A DNA stretch of 64,000 nt, taken from positions 17,853-81,852 of the forward strand of contig NZ_JANXWD010000010.1 of NCBI RefSeq assembly GCF_025351295.1. The letters are read 5' to 3'. The position numbers and the translations under genes are program-made. This document shows, piece after piece, positions 18,377-27,959 of the stretch. The notes beneath the pieces were generated by a model. The model was not told the origin of the DNA, ran no database searches, and worked only from the letters and a program-made list of their open reading frames with translations. Within the stretch, counting starts at the first letter, position 1. Each line of letters opens with the position of its first letter. This stretch comes from Phenylobacterium sp. GTDB lineage: Bacteria > Pseudomonadota > Alphaproteobacteria > Caulobacterales > Caulobacteraceae.

Positions 18377-19395
18377 AGGCGGCCCATCACCTGCAGCATC
18401 GCCCGGTCCTGGGCGTTGATCAGCCACCAGGCGGGATAGACCATGATCGGCGCCTTGTTGCCGCCGCTGGTGAAGGCCGCGGCCGAGCCCACCCAGATGC
18501 CCTGGCCCTTCACGCAGTTGAACAGGATCCACCAGTGCAGCGCGGCCGGGTCGGCGGTCAGCCCCGAGGCATGCTCCCAGATGGCGATCGCCTGCGCCTG
18601 GCTGCAGAGACCGCCGGCTAGGCCCGTGCGGCCGAACGTCCAGACTGGCTGCAGGCTCCAGCCCAGGTCCTCCAGCGGGTCGCCCAGGTGGGCCATCTCC
18701 CAGTCCAGGACCCCGTGGATGTCGCCCTTGGCGTCATAGAGGAAGTTGCCGGTCCGGTAGTCGCCGTGGACGATGCTGAGCTTCTGGGCCGGCGGCGGCG
18801 GGTTGGCGCGCAGCCAGCGGATCGCGGCCCGGGCGATTGGCAGCGGCTCGGTGGCGTCCTTGTCGATCAACCCTTCCCAGTGATCCAGCTCGCGGCGCCA
18901 GCAGGCGTCCAGCGCCGGGGTGGGCATCACCCGGGTCAGCCGCGCCTTTGGATCGGCCTTGGCGATGGCGCCCAGGATGGTCCATTTGCGCTCGGCCAGT
19001 CGGGCGAGGGCGTCGTCGAACGGGCCGGAGAACAGCATCTGCGGCGAGGCGTTGAAGCCGGTGATCTCCTCGGCGATGAAGAAGGGGTGGTCCAGCGCCT
19101 GGCAGCCCTCCTCCAGCCACAGCATCTCCGGCACCGGGACGTCGGAGTTGCGGAAGGCGCGGTAGGCCTCGAACTCCACCCGCCGTTCGGTGTCGATCAG
19201 GCTGGCCGGCGGGTCGCGGCGCAGGATCAGCTTGCGCACGTGGGCCGCGGCGCCCTCGGTCCAGGCCAGTTCGAAGCGATAGGTCTCGCGGCTGGCGCCG
19301 CCGGAGATGCGCTCGAGGCGCGAGACGGCCACGTCGGCCTCCGGCATCCGGGCGGCGATATAGGCTGCAAGTCTGGGCTCGAGCGGGTGACTCAC
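18373..19395 (-). CDS. phosphotransferase family protein (APH/choline-kinase fold, ACAD10-like)
   Basis: This 340-residue protein has the kinase-like catalytic loop IVHGDYRTGNFLYD and the metal-binding DWEMAHLGDP. The N-terminal segment RISGGASRETYRFEL corresponds to the nucleotide-binding loop. This subgroup is usually found beside acyl-CoA dehydrogenases and P450s in lipid, sterol or terpenoid degradation clusters, not with antibiotic resistance genes. It starts 7 bases after the P450 stop on the same strand and overlaps the next gene, so the three form one operon. The phosphorylated substrate is unknown. Confidence 0.8.
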   Translation of the reverse strand: MSHPLEPRLAAYIAARMPEADVAVSRLERISGGASRETYRFELAWTEGAAAHVRKLILRRDPPASLIDTERRVEFEAYRAFRNSDVPVPEMLWLEEGCQALDHPFFIAEEITGFNASPQMLFSGPFDDALARLAERKWTILGAIAKADPKARLTRVMPTPALDACWRRELDHWEGLIDKDATEPLPIARAAIRWLRANPPPPAQKLSIVHGDYRTGNFLYDAKGDIHGVLDWEMAHLGDPLEDLGWSLQPVWTFGRTGLAGGLCSQAQAIAIWEHASGLTADPAALHWWILFNCVKGQGIWVGSAAAFTSGGNKAPIMVYPAWWLINAQDRAMLQVMGRL

Positions 19396-19402
19396 GGGCG
19401 GC

Positions 19403-20701
19403 TCAGGCCATCTCGAAACGGATCGGCAGGCGCTTGGGCCCGTTGACGAAGACCCCTTCGCTCATCGCCGGCGTCCCGCCCAGCTCCACGGACTTCAGCC
19501 GCGGGATCAGTTCCTCCCACAGGATGCGCATTTCCATCTTGGCCAGGTGCTGGCCCAGGCACAGGTGCGCGCCGTAGCCGAAGGCCAGGTGCTTGTTGGG
19601 CTTGCGGTCGACCCGGAATTCATCGGGCGCCTCGAACACCGTCTCGTCGCGGTTGCCCGAGGCGTAGCAGAGCATCAGCCAGTCGTTCTGCTTCATCGAC
19701 CGGCCGGCGAATTCGGTGTCGGCCGTGACCGTGCGCATGAAGGTCTTCACCGGGGTGGTCCAGCGGATCGATTCGTCCACCAGCCCCGGGATCAGCGACA
19801 GGTCGGCCTGCAGCTTGCGGAACTCCGCCGGCCGGTCGGCCAGCGCCCACATGGCGCCGGCGGTGGACGAGGAGGTGGTGTCGTGCCCGGCGGTGGCGAC
19901 GATGATGTAATAGCTCATCGCCTCCAGGTCGGAGATCGGCTGGCCGTCGATCAGGCTGTTGGCGATCACCGAGGCCAGGTCGTCCGTCGGGTTCGCCCGC
20001 CGCGCCTCCGACAACGCCCGGAAATAGTTCGAGAAGTCGGCGATCACGCTGAAGTCGATGTTTTGCGCCGTCGCCTCGGCGACCGTGCGCGGCGCCCCCT
20101 CGCGGCTCAGTTCCGGATCGGATGCCCCGAACAGCTCCTGCGTGAGCTTCAGCATCCGCGGCTCGTCGCTCTCCGGCACCCCAAGGATGGTCATGATCAC
20201 ATGCAGCGGAAAGTGCAGCGCCACCTCGTTGACGAAGTCGCAGGTCCCTCCCGACGCCGCCATCCTGTCCACCGAGGCCCGTGCGATCACCCGGATCCGG
20301 TCCTCCAGTGTCTTCACGTTCTGCGGCATGAACCACGCCTGGGTCAGCGCCCGATATTTATGATGATCGGGGGCGTCCATGTGGATCAGGGTGCGCAGGA
20401 GGTGCGGGCTGCCGCCCATCATCGCGCGGACATGCTGGTCCACCGCCTGGCTGGTCAGGGTCGGCGAGCGGTCGCCGTTGTGGAACAGGTCGTTCTGGCG
20501 GCTGATCTCCAGGATGTCGGCGTGCTTCGTCGCGACCCAGAAGGGATCGATACCCGCGATCTTGGCGATCCCGAGCGGTTCGTTGGCGCGCAGCCAGCGA
20601 TAGGTGTCGTGAATTCGTCCGTCGGCGTAGGCCGCGGGGGTCGCCAAATTGTCGGCGTGCGCCTGCGGTATGCGGTGGTCAGCGGCGGTCATCACGCTCA
20701 T
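19403..20701 (-). CDS. cytochrome P450
   Basis: This 432-residue soluble bacterial P450 has the I-helix oxygen-activation motif AGHDTT at residues 271-276 and ExxR as ESIR at 310-313. The heme-binding loop FGYGAHLCLG carries Cys381 as the axial thiolate. HMDAPDHHKYR near residue 107 is typical of P450s acting on steroid or terpenoid carboxylates and alcohols, so such a substrate is likely but unproven. It is first in an operon with a phosphotransferase and a small protein. The upstream gap, shared with a CrtC/AttH-like gene, carries the same TGAC-N5-GTCA motif as the two transporter promoters. No ferredoxin or reductase gene is adjacent. Confidence 0.9.
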   Translation of the reverse strand: MSVMTAADHRIPQAHADNLATPAAYADGRIHDTYRWLRANEPLGIAKIAGIDPFWVATKHADILEISRQNDLFHNGDRSPTLTSQAVDQHVRAMMGGSPHLLRTLIHMDAPDHHKYRALTQAWFMPQNVKTLEDRIRVIARASVDRMAASGGTCDFVNEVALHFPLHVIMTILGVPESDEPRMLKLTQELFGASDPELSREGAPRTVAEATAQNIDFSVIADFSNYFRALSEARRANPTDDLASVIANSLIDGQPISDLEAMSYYIIVATAGHDTTSSSTAGAMWALADRPAEFRKLQADLSLIPGLVDESIRWTTPVKTFMRTVTADTEFAGRSMKQNDWLMLCYASGNRDETVFEAPDEFRVDRKPNKHLAFGYGAHLCLGQHLAKMEMRILWEELIPRLKSVELGGTPAMSEGVFVNGPKRLPIRFEMA

Positions 20702-20721
20702 TGGCCAATTCGCCGCCCGGC

Positions 20722-20734
20722 TGACGCAAGGTCA
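20722..20734. promoter_or_regulatory. TGAC-N5-GTCA motif in P450/CrtC-like divergent promoter
   Basis: TGACGCAAGGTCA is identical to the motif at 1713-1725 and one of three copies in the window. It is 21 bases upstream of the P450 ATG and about 100 bases upstream of the rightward gene. The TTGCCA/TACCGT elements of the transporter promoters are not conserved here. Binding by a common regulator is inferred. Confidence 0.45.
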
Positions 20735-20837
20735 TACAAGACGGGCCCCTCCAATTGTTCCTATCGTGCGACTTGATACCCCCAACGTGACGCTCCGCAA
20801 GCAGGAACGCGCCACAACCAGAGGGAGTGATGCCGGC

Positions 20838-21911
20838 ATGCTCACCAAGGGCGACGATTTCCCGATCCACCAGACGCCGGAGCCGATCGCCTACTCAGGG
20901 TCGGACCGGAATTTCTACGACCGCTATTTCTTCAACGCCTATGCGCCGGACGGCTCGGCCTTCGCGGCCGTCGCCTATGGGGTCTACCCGGCGCTGAACG
21001 TGGCCGACGCCCACATCGCCATCGTCAAGGACGGCAAGGAGCGCTGCCTGCACGCCTCGCGGATCCTGGGGCTGGAGCGGATGGACCTGAGCGTGGGGCC
21101 GATCGGCATCGAGGTGCTGGAACCGCTGCAGAAGCTGAAGGTGACCGTGGCGAAGACCGAGGGGATCGCCGGCGAGCTGACCTTTGAGGGTCGCGCCTTT
21201 CCGATCGAGGAGCCGCGGTTCGTCCGCCGCAACGGGCCGCGGCTGTTCATGGACTACACCCGCCTGACCCAGAACGTCCGGGTCTCGGGCTGGCTGGAGG
21301 TCGACGGCGAGCGGATCGAGGTGAAGGGCTGGGTCGGCACGCGCGACCGGTCATGGGGCATCCGGCCGGTCGGCGCCCCCGATCCGCAACCGACGCCGGG
21401 CGGCGGGATCGCCGGCTTCTTCTGGCAGTGGGCGCCGCTGAATTTCACCGACCGCAGCGTCTATTTCCACGTCAACGCCGATCCCGATGGCAAGCCCTGG
21501 AACACCCGCGCGGTGATCCTTCCCGATGGCGCCGGGCCCGAGGGCGGCTTCCACTGCGACGCGCCCAGCATGGAGGTGGAGCTGATCCCGGGCACGCGGC
21601 ATGCGAAGTCGGCGGTACTGACCATCCCGTTGAACCAGGGCGCGGCGACGGTGAAGATCGAGCCCGGCCCCACCTTCCTGATGCGCGGCATCGGCTATGG
21701 CGGCGATTGGCGGCACGGCGGGCTGAGGGGCGAACTGGCCGTGGCCCGCGAGGACATCGACAGCGCCAATTTCGACCCCGCCGACCTGGGCAACCTGCAC
21801 ATCCAGGCGATCAGCAAGGTCACCCTGTCCACCCCGGGCGAGGACGACCAGGTCGGCGTCGGCGTGTTCGAGCAGCTGATCCTGGGGCCGTACCGGCCGC
21901 TGGGGCTGTAG
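20838..21911 (+). CDS. CrtC/AttH-like (lipocalin-type) protein
   Basis: This 357-residue, beta-rich protein has no signal peptide or membrane helix. The motif GTRDRSWGIRPVG, the paired FFWQWAPLNF and GGFHCD segments, and the two-domain length resemble the AttH/CrtC hydroxyneurosporene-synthase-like fold, which includes terpenoid hydratases and related proteins. Function cannot be fixed. The ATG at 20838 has GGGAG 10 bases upstream. It is divergent from the P450 operon and convergent with the sulfhydrylase gene, with a 16-base gap. Confidence 0.6.
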   Translation: MLTKGDDFPIHQTPEPIAYSGSDRNFYDRYFFNAYAPDGSAFAAVAYGVYPALNVADAHIAIVKDGKERCLHASRILGLERMDLSVGPIGIEVLEPLQKLKVTVAKTEGIAGELTFEGRAFPIEEPRFVRRNGPRLFMDYTRLTQNVRVSGWLEVDGERIEVKGWVGTRDRSWGIRPVGAPDPQPTPGGGIAGFFWQWAPLNFTDRSVYFHVNADPDGKPWNTRAVILPDGAGPEGGFHCDAPSMEVELIPGTRHAKSAVLTIPLNQGAATVKIEPGPTFLMRGIGYGGDWRHGGLRGELAVAREDIDSANFDPADLGNLHIQAISKVTLSTPGEDDQVGVGVFEQLILGPYRPLGL

Positions 21912-21927
21912 CGGCGCGTGGCCAGGG

Positions 21928-23226
21928 TCAGGCCCCGGCCGCGGTCAGGGCCTGCTCCAGGTCGGCGATGATGTCGTCGACATGCTCGATGCCGATCGAC
22001 AGACGCACATAGCCGGGCGTGACGCCGGTGGCGGCCTGCTCCTGCGGGGTGAGCTGGGAGTGCGTGGTCGAGCCCGGGTGGATGGCCAGGCTGCGGGCGT
22101 CGCCGATATTGGCCACGTGGTAGAACAGCTGCAGGGCGTTGATGAACCGCCGTCCGGCCTCGATCCCGCCGGCGAGCTCGAAACCCACCAGCCCGCCGTG
22201 GCCGCCGGCCAGGTAGCGGTCGGCGCGCGCCTTGGTCTCTCCGGACTGCTGGGACGGATGGATGACCCGGGTGACGCCGGCGCGGCCCGCCAGGCGCTTC
22301 GCCACGGCCGAGGCGTTGGCGCAGTGTCGCTCCATCCGCAGCGCCAGCGTTTCCATCCCCTGGAGAATCTGGAAGGCGTTGAACGGCGAAAGCGCCGCGC
22401 CCAGGTCGCGCAGCAGGATCACCCGCGCGCGCAGGATATAGGCGATCGGCCCCAGCGGCTTCACCGCCTGGGTCCAGACCGCACCGTGATAGGAGGCATC
22501 GGGCGTGTTCAGCAGGGGCTGGCGCTCGGCGTGCGCCTCCCAGTCGAAGTCGCCGCCGTCGACGATCAGGCCGCCGATCGAGGTGCCGTGGCCGCCGAGG
22601 TACTTGGTGGCCGAGTAGACGACGATGGCGGCGCCATGATCGAATGGCCGGCACAGCAGCGGTGCGGCGGTATTGTCCATGATCAGCGGAATGCCCAGTT
22701 CACGGCCGATAGTCGCCACGGGGGCGATGGGGAACACCTCCAGCTTCGGGTTGGGCAGGGTTTCGGCGTAGTAGGCTCGGGTGCGGTGGTCGGTGGCCCT
22801 GCGGAAGGCCTCCGGGTCGGTCGGGTCCACGAACCGAACCTCGATACCCTGGTCCTTCAGGGTATTGGCGAACAGGTTCCAGGTGCCGCCGTAGAGGTCG
22901 GTCGAGCTGACGATGTTGTCGCCGGCGCGCGCCAGGTTCTGCACCGCGAAGGCCGACGCCGCCTGTCCGGACGCCACCGCAAGCGCGCCGACCCCGCCCT
23001 CGATCGCGGCGATCCGCTTCTCCAGCACATCCGTCGTGGGGTTCATGATCCGGGTGTAGATGTTGCCCAGCTCGGCCAGGGCGAACAGCGCGGACGCATG
23101 CTCGGTGTCCCGGAACTGGTACGAGGTGGTCTGGTAGATCGGCACCGCCACCGCGCCTGTGCTTGGGTCGGCGCGCCAGCCCGCGTGGACGAGCAGGGTC
23201 TCGGGGCGCAGGGCGGCGGCGGACAT
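21928..23226 (-). CDS. metY: O-acetylhomoserine sulfhydrylase / aminocarboxypropyltransferase
   Basis: This 432-residue PLP enzyme of the Cys/Met metabolism family makes homocysteine from O-acetylhomoserine and sulfide. The pyridoxal lysine lies in YSATKYLGGHGT, and ETLPNPKLEV, IPLIMDNT and the C-terminal HPGSTTHSQL segment identify the O-acetylhomoserine branch. The length agrees with MetY (about 430) more than with cystathionine synthases. Start ATG 23226 has AAGGA 9 bases upstream. I looked for a SAM riboswitch in the upstream 130 bases and did not find a convincing one. Confidence 0.9.
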   Translation of the reverse strand: MSAAALRPETLLVHAGWRADPSTGAVAVPIYQTTSYQFRDTEHASALFALAELGNIYTRIMNPTTDVLEKRIAAIEGGVGALAVASGQAASAFAVQNLARAGDNIVSSTDLYGGTWNLFANTLKDQGIEVRFVDPTDPEAFRRATDHRTRAYYAETLPNPKLEVFPIAPVATIGRELGIPLIMDNTAAPLLCRPFDHGAAIVVYSATKYLGGHGTSIGGLIVDGGDFDWEAHAERQPLLNTPDASYHGAVWTQAVKPLGPIAYILRARVILLRDLGAALSPFNAFQILQGMETLALRMERHCANASAVAKRLAGRAGVTRVIHPSQQSGETKARADRYLAGGHGGLVGFELAGGIEAGRRFINALQLFYHVANIGDARSLAIHPGSTTHSQLTPQEQAATGVTPGYVRLSIGIEHVDDIIADLEQALTAAGA

Positions 23227-23364
23227 CGGCGGCGTTCCTTGTTTCGATCTTTGCGGCGACACTAAACCGTCAACCGCTTGCGCCAAACAGCGGCTTCGGC
23301 CCAACGCAAGTAGTGTCGTGCCTACGGACTGCGCCGAACCGTCGTGACGCCGGACGCCAGCCTG

Positions 23365-24327
23365 CTAATGGGGCGTGCCGTGGCCGAAGACACGGACCAG
23401 GCGGGCCGCGGCCGGGAGCATCAGCGCGCCCAGCAGGGCCGGGAAGATGAACAGGATCAGCGGCACCGTCAGCTTGGCCGACAGGCCCAGGGCCTTCTCC
23501 TCCGCCCGCAGCATCCGCTTTGACCGCATGTCGGCGGAGAACACCGACAGGGTCTCGCCCAGGCTGGTGCCCATCTCCTCGGCCTGGCGCAGCATGGTGG
23601 CGAGCGCGCGGGCGTCGTCGATGCCCAGGCGGTCGGCGAAGGCGGACCAGGCGTCCTTGCGGGCCCGGCCGGCGCGCAGTTCCAGCACCAGGAAGCGCAG
23701 GTGGACGGTCAGGTTGGGGTAGCGGCGCTCCAGTTCCTCGGTGACCCGGGTCACGGCGGCGTCCAGCGACAGGCCGGCCTCCACCGAGGCGACCAGCAGG
23801 TCGAGCAGGTCGGGGAAGCCGTCGGAATATTCCCGCTCGCGGAAGCTCTTGCGGCGCTTCAGCACGACGTCGGGGCCGTAGAGGGCGACCAGGGACACGC
23901 CTACCGCGACGCCCAGGGCGACCATGTTGCCGCCCTTGTGGCTGATCATCGCCGGCAGGGTCAGGATCACGCCGACAGTGGCGACCGCCAGGGCCACGGC
24001 CTTGACGCCCAGGAAGATCACCGGCGCCTCGCGGGCGTAGAAGCCGGCCTGCATCAGGCGCGAGCGCAACTGGGAGACCTTGGCCGGATCGCGCACCGCG
24101 CTCTGCTGTCCCAGGCGGCGCACGGTGGAGAGCATCTGGCCGGAGAGCCCGCCGCCGGACTTGTCGGCCGTTCGCCCGCCCCCGGTGGCCACGCCGGCCA
24201 GGCGGCTGCGGCGCAGGGTGCGGACCCGCAGCTCCATCACCCCCATCCAGCTCAGCCCGCCCAGCGCGCCCACGGTGAGCACCAGGCCGGCGATGTAGAT
24301 CACGGTTTCGAGGGAGAGCGCGCCCAT
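23365..24327 (-). CDS. tadC: Tad/Flp pilus assembly inner-membrane protein TadC
   Basis: This 320-residue type II secretion F-domain protein has hydrophobic segments near the N-terminus, mid-protein and at the C-terminus. The conserved T2SF helix FPDLLDLLVASVEAGLSLDAA is followed by RAGRARKDAWSAFADRLG. It is the last gene of the cpaB-C-E-F-tadB-tadC operon and starts 2 bases after the tadB stop. With TadB it should form the inner-membrane platform turned by the CpaF ATPase. No tadD or further tad genes follow; the next gene downstream is the sulfhydrylase. Confidence 0.85.
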   Translation of the reverse strand: MGALSLETVIYIAGLVLTVGALGGLSWMGVMELRVRTLRRSRLAGVATGGGRTADKSGGGLSGQMLSTVRRLGQQSAVRDPAKVSQLRSRLMQAGFYAREAPVIFLGVKAVALAVATVGVILTLPAMISHKGGNMVALGVAVGVSLVALYGPDVVLKRRKSFREREYSDGFPDLLDLLVASVEAGLSLDAAVTRVTEELERRYPNLTVHLRFLVLELRAGRARKDAWSAFADRLGIDDARALATMLRQAEEMGTSLGETLSVFSADMRSKRMLRAEEKALGLSAKLTVPLILFIFPALLGALMLPAAARLVRVFGHGTPH

Positions 24328-24328
24328 C

Positions 24329-25296
24329 CTACAGCCTCATGTCGATCATGCGGCGCATGATCAGGTTACCGAGGAAGATCCAGAACCCCATGCCGGCCAG
24401 GCCGTACTTGACCAGCGGCTCGTTGATCACGTCGCCGTAGAAGTGCGGCGAGATCACCACGATCATGGTCACGGCCAGGAAGGGCGCGGAGGTCAGGATC
24501 ATCGCCGAGGCGCGGCCTTCGGACGACGCCGCCTTGATCTTCAGCCGCATCTTGTGCCGCTCGCGGATGGTCGAGGCGTTGAGCTTCAGCAGGCCGGTGA
24601 GATTGCCGCCGGTCTTCTCCTGCAGGCGCACGGTGGCCGCGAACAGGTCCAGGTCGGGGTGGCGGCAGCGCTCGGCCATCCGCTCGACGGCCTGTTCCAG
24701 GGTGGCGCCATAGGCGATCTCGTCGGCGGCCATGCCGAACTCGGTGCCGACCGGATCGGCCATCTCGCGGCCCACCAGGGCCACGGCGCCGGGCACCGGG
24801 TGGCCGGCCTCCAGCGAGCGGACGATCACCTCCAGGGCCTGCGGCAGCTGCTGGCCCAGCGCGGCGGATCGCCGGCCGGCCTTGAACTTCAGCACGCCCA
24901 GGGGCAGCAGAATGCCGCCGAACACCGCGCCGCCGACGAAGCCCAGCGGCATGTGGCTGAGGATGCCCCCGCCGGCGCTGCCCAGGGCCGCCGCCGCGGC
25001 CACGTAGAACAGCCACTTCTTCTGGTCGTAGGGCAGGCCGGAGGCGATGATCAGGTCGGAGAGCCAGCGCAGCCGCCGCGCCCGCCCGCCGGACGCGGAA
25101 AGCCCGCGCTGCTTGCGCAGCTCCACCACCAGGGCCGAGATGCCCTCGACCTTGTTGGCCACCGTCAGGCGGCGGTTGACCTTCTTCTTCGTCGTGGCGA
25201 CCGACAGCAGGCCGCTCAGTCCCTGGGCGGCCGCGAACACCGCGGCCCCGATCAGGATCATCACGATCAGCTTGGCGTCGATGGCGAGGCCGTACA

Positions 25297-25297
<1 letters not shown>
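24329..25297 (-). CDS. tadB: Tad/Flp pilus assembly inner-membrane protein TadB
   Basis: This 322-residue protein has an N-terminal membrane helix (LIVMILIGAAVFAAAQGL), a central cytoplasmic T2SF domain (LPQALEVIVRSLEAGHPVPGA, then EKTGGNLTGLLKLNASTIRERHKM) and C-terminal membrane helices. Its ATG overlaps the cpaF stop in ATGA at 25295-25299, so translation is coupled to the motor ATPase. Confidence 0.85.
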
Positions 25298-26688
<1,391 letters not shown>

Positions 26689-26689
26689 C

Positions 26690-26761
26690 CTACTCCGCGC
26701 CCTTCGTGAGCTTCGCAGGATTGGCGACGCGACCTGCGAGGCCTTGGCGCAGCGGGTCCAT
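26690..26761 (-). CDS. possible 23-residue linker ORF between cpaE and cpaF
   Basis: An ORF starts at an ATG overlapping the cpaE stop (ATGA) and ends with a TAG one base before the cpaF ATG. It encodes MDPLRQGLAGRVANPAKLTK plus three residues. The positions fit a coupling peptide that carries ribosomes from cpaE to cpaF, but it may be chance. No homologue is recognised. Confidence 0.2.
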   Translation of the reverse strand: MDPLRQGLAGRVANPAKLTKGAE

Positions 26762-27954
26762 CAGGCGGCCTTCGGCGAGGCTTCGCGCCGCGGCGGCTGC
26801 GACGCCAGGCGCTCGACCAGCAGCTGGACGTCCTTGACGATCTTCGACTTCGGCCGGTGCTGGGCGATCGGGCCGCCCAGGTTCGCTGACGCCGCGGCGG
26901 CCTCCCAGTCGGAGCTGATCCCGGCCTCGGCCTTGCGCTGCAGCGCCTTCTCGGCCTCGACCATGGACGGCGCGGGGCCGAACATGCGGGCCGCCAGCCG
27001 GTTCAGCACGATGCGCGGGCGCAGGCCGGTGCCCAGGCCCTGCTCGATCTCGTCGGAATAGGCGCGGGCGGCCAGCAGAGCCGGGACGGTGAGCTCGGAG
27101 ATCACCACCACCTCGTCGCAGCCGGCCAGCACCTCCAGGGTCCACGGCCGGCGGTGGCGCGGCACGTCCAGGATCACCCAGTCGTAGCACTCGCAGGTCA
27201 CCTCCAGCAGGCGCAGCACCGCGTCGCGCCCGACGGCGTCGAAGGCGCTCGGATCGCGGACGCCGGCCATCAGGTCGAGGCCCTTGGACACCGGGGTCAC
27301 GAAGGCCTGCAGCATGGCCGCGTCGATGCGGTCGGCGGCGGCCCCGAAGTCGGCCAGCCTCAGGGTGGGCGTGGCGCCGAGGTAGGCGGCCGCCGCGCCA
27401 TCGGCCAGGTTCAGGTCCACCAGGCAGACGCTGTGGTCCTTGCCGGAGGCCGAGGCCAGGGCATGGGCGATCTCGATGGTGATGGTCGTGGCGCCCGCGC
27501 CGCCGACCGCGCCGGTGACGGCCCAGCAGCGCGACGCGCCTGCGGCCTCCTGCGCGGTCGCCGGCAGCGCCTCGGCCAGCAGGGCCTGGACGGCGGCCAC
27601 CAGCTGCTCCGGCGCGAACGGCGCCTCGAGGATGTCGGCGGCCTCCAGCCGCAGCACATTGCGCACCAGGCCAGGCGTGAGATTAGCCCCCAGCACCAGC
27701 AGCGGCGGCGCGGGATTGAGCGCCGCCAGCGCCTTGACTGCGGCGGCCACGGCGGCCGCCTCCAGGGCGTCGGCGTCGACGATGACCAGGTCGCAGGCGC
27801 CCGGGACCAGCTGCTCCACCTGCGCGACCGCCCCCATCTCCATCGCCACGCCCAACAGGGGGCCTTCGCCGAGCGCGCCCAGGGCCGAGCCCAGGGCCAG
27901 GACGCGGCATCCCTTCAAGGAGACAGGCGGCGACGCCGGCTTGGTACGCGACAT
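26761..27954 (-). CDS. cpaE: Tad/Flp pilus localisation ATPase CpaE/TadZ with atypical P-loop
   Basis: This 397-residue protein has an N-terminal receiver-like domain without a clear phosphoacceptor set (about 15-130) and a ParA/MinD-type domain from about 143. The P-loop reads GAVGGAGATT at residues 148-157; both the signature lysine and the usual Walker lysine are missing. The later segments DLNLADGAAAAYLG, DWVILDVPRH and VVVISELTVPALLAARAY follow the ParA/CpaE pattern. The protein family positions the pilus machine at the pole. It starts 5 bases after cpaC, where cpaD would normally stand. Confidence 0.85.
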   Translation of the reverse strand: MSRTKPASPPVSLKGCRVLALGSALGALGEGPLLGVAMEMGAVAQVEQLVPGACDLVIVDADALEAAAVAAAVKALAALNPAPPLLVLGANLTPGLVRNVLRLEAADILEAPFAPEQLVAAVQALLAEALPATAQEAAGASRCWAVTGAVGGAGATTITIEIAHALASASGKDHSVCLVDLNLADGAAAAYLGATPTLRLADFGAAADRIDAAMLQAFVTPVSKGLDLMAGVRDPSAFDAVGRDAVLRLLEVTCECYDWVILDVPRHRRPWTLEVLAGCDEVVVISELTVPALLAARAYSDEIEQGLGTGLRPRIVLNRLAARMFGPAPSMVEAEKALQRKAEAGISSDWEAAAASANLGGPIAQHRPKSKIVKDVQLLVERLASQPPRREASPKAA

Positions 27955-27959
27955 ACTGA

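Noticed and set aside
23227..23364. Possible SAM riboswitch upstream of the O-acetylhomoserine sulfhydrylase
   Set aside because: The leader does not show the SAM-II core or pseudoknot sequences; only a possible TTGACG promoter element is visible.
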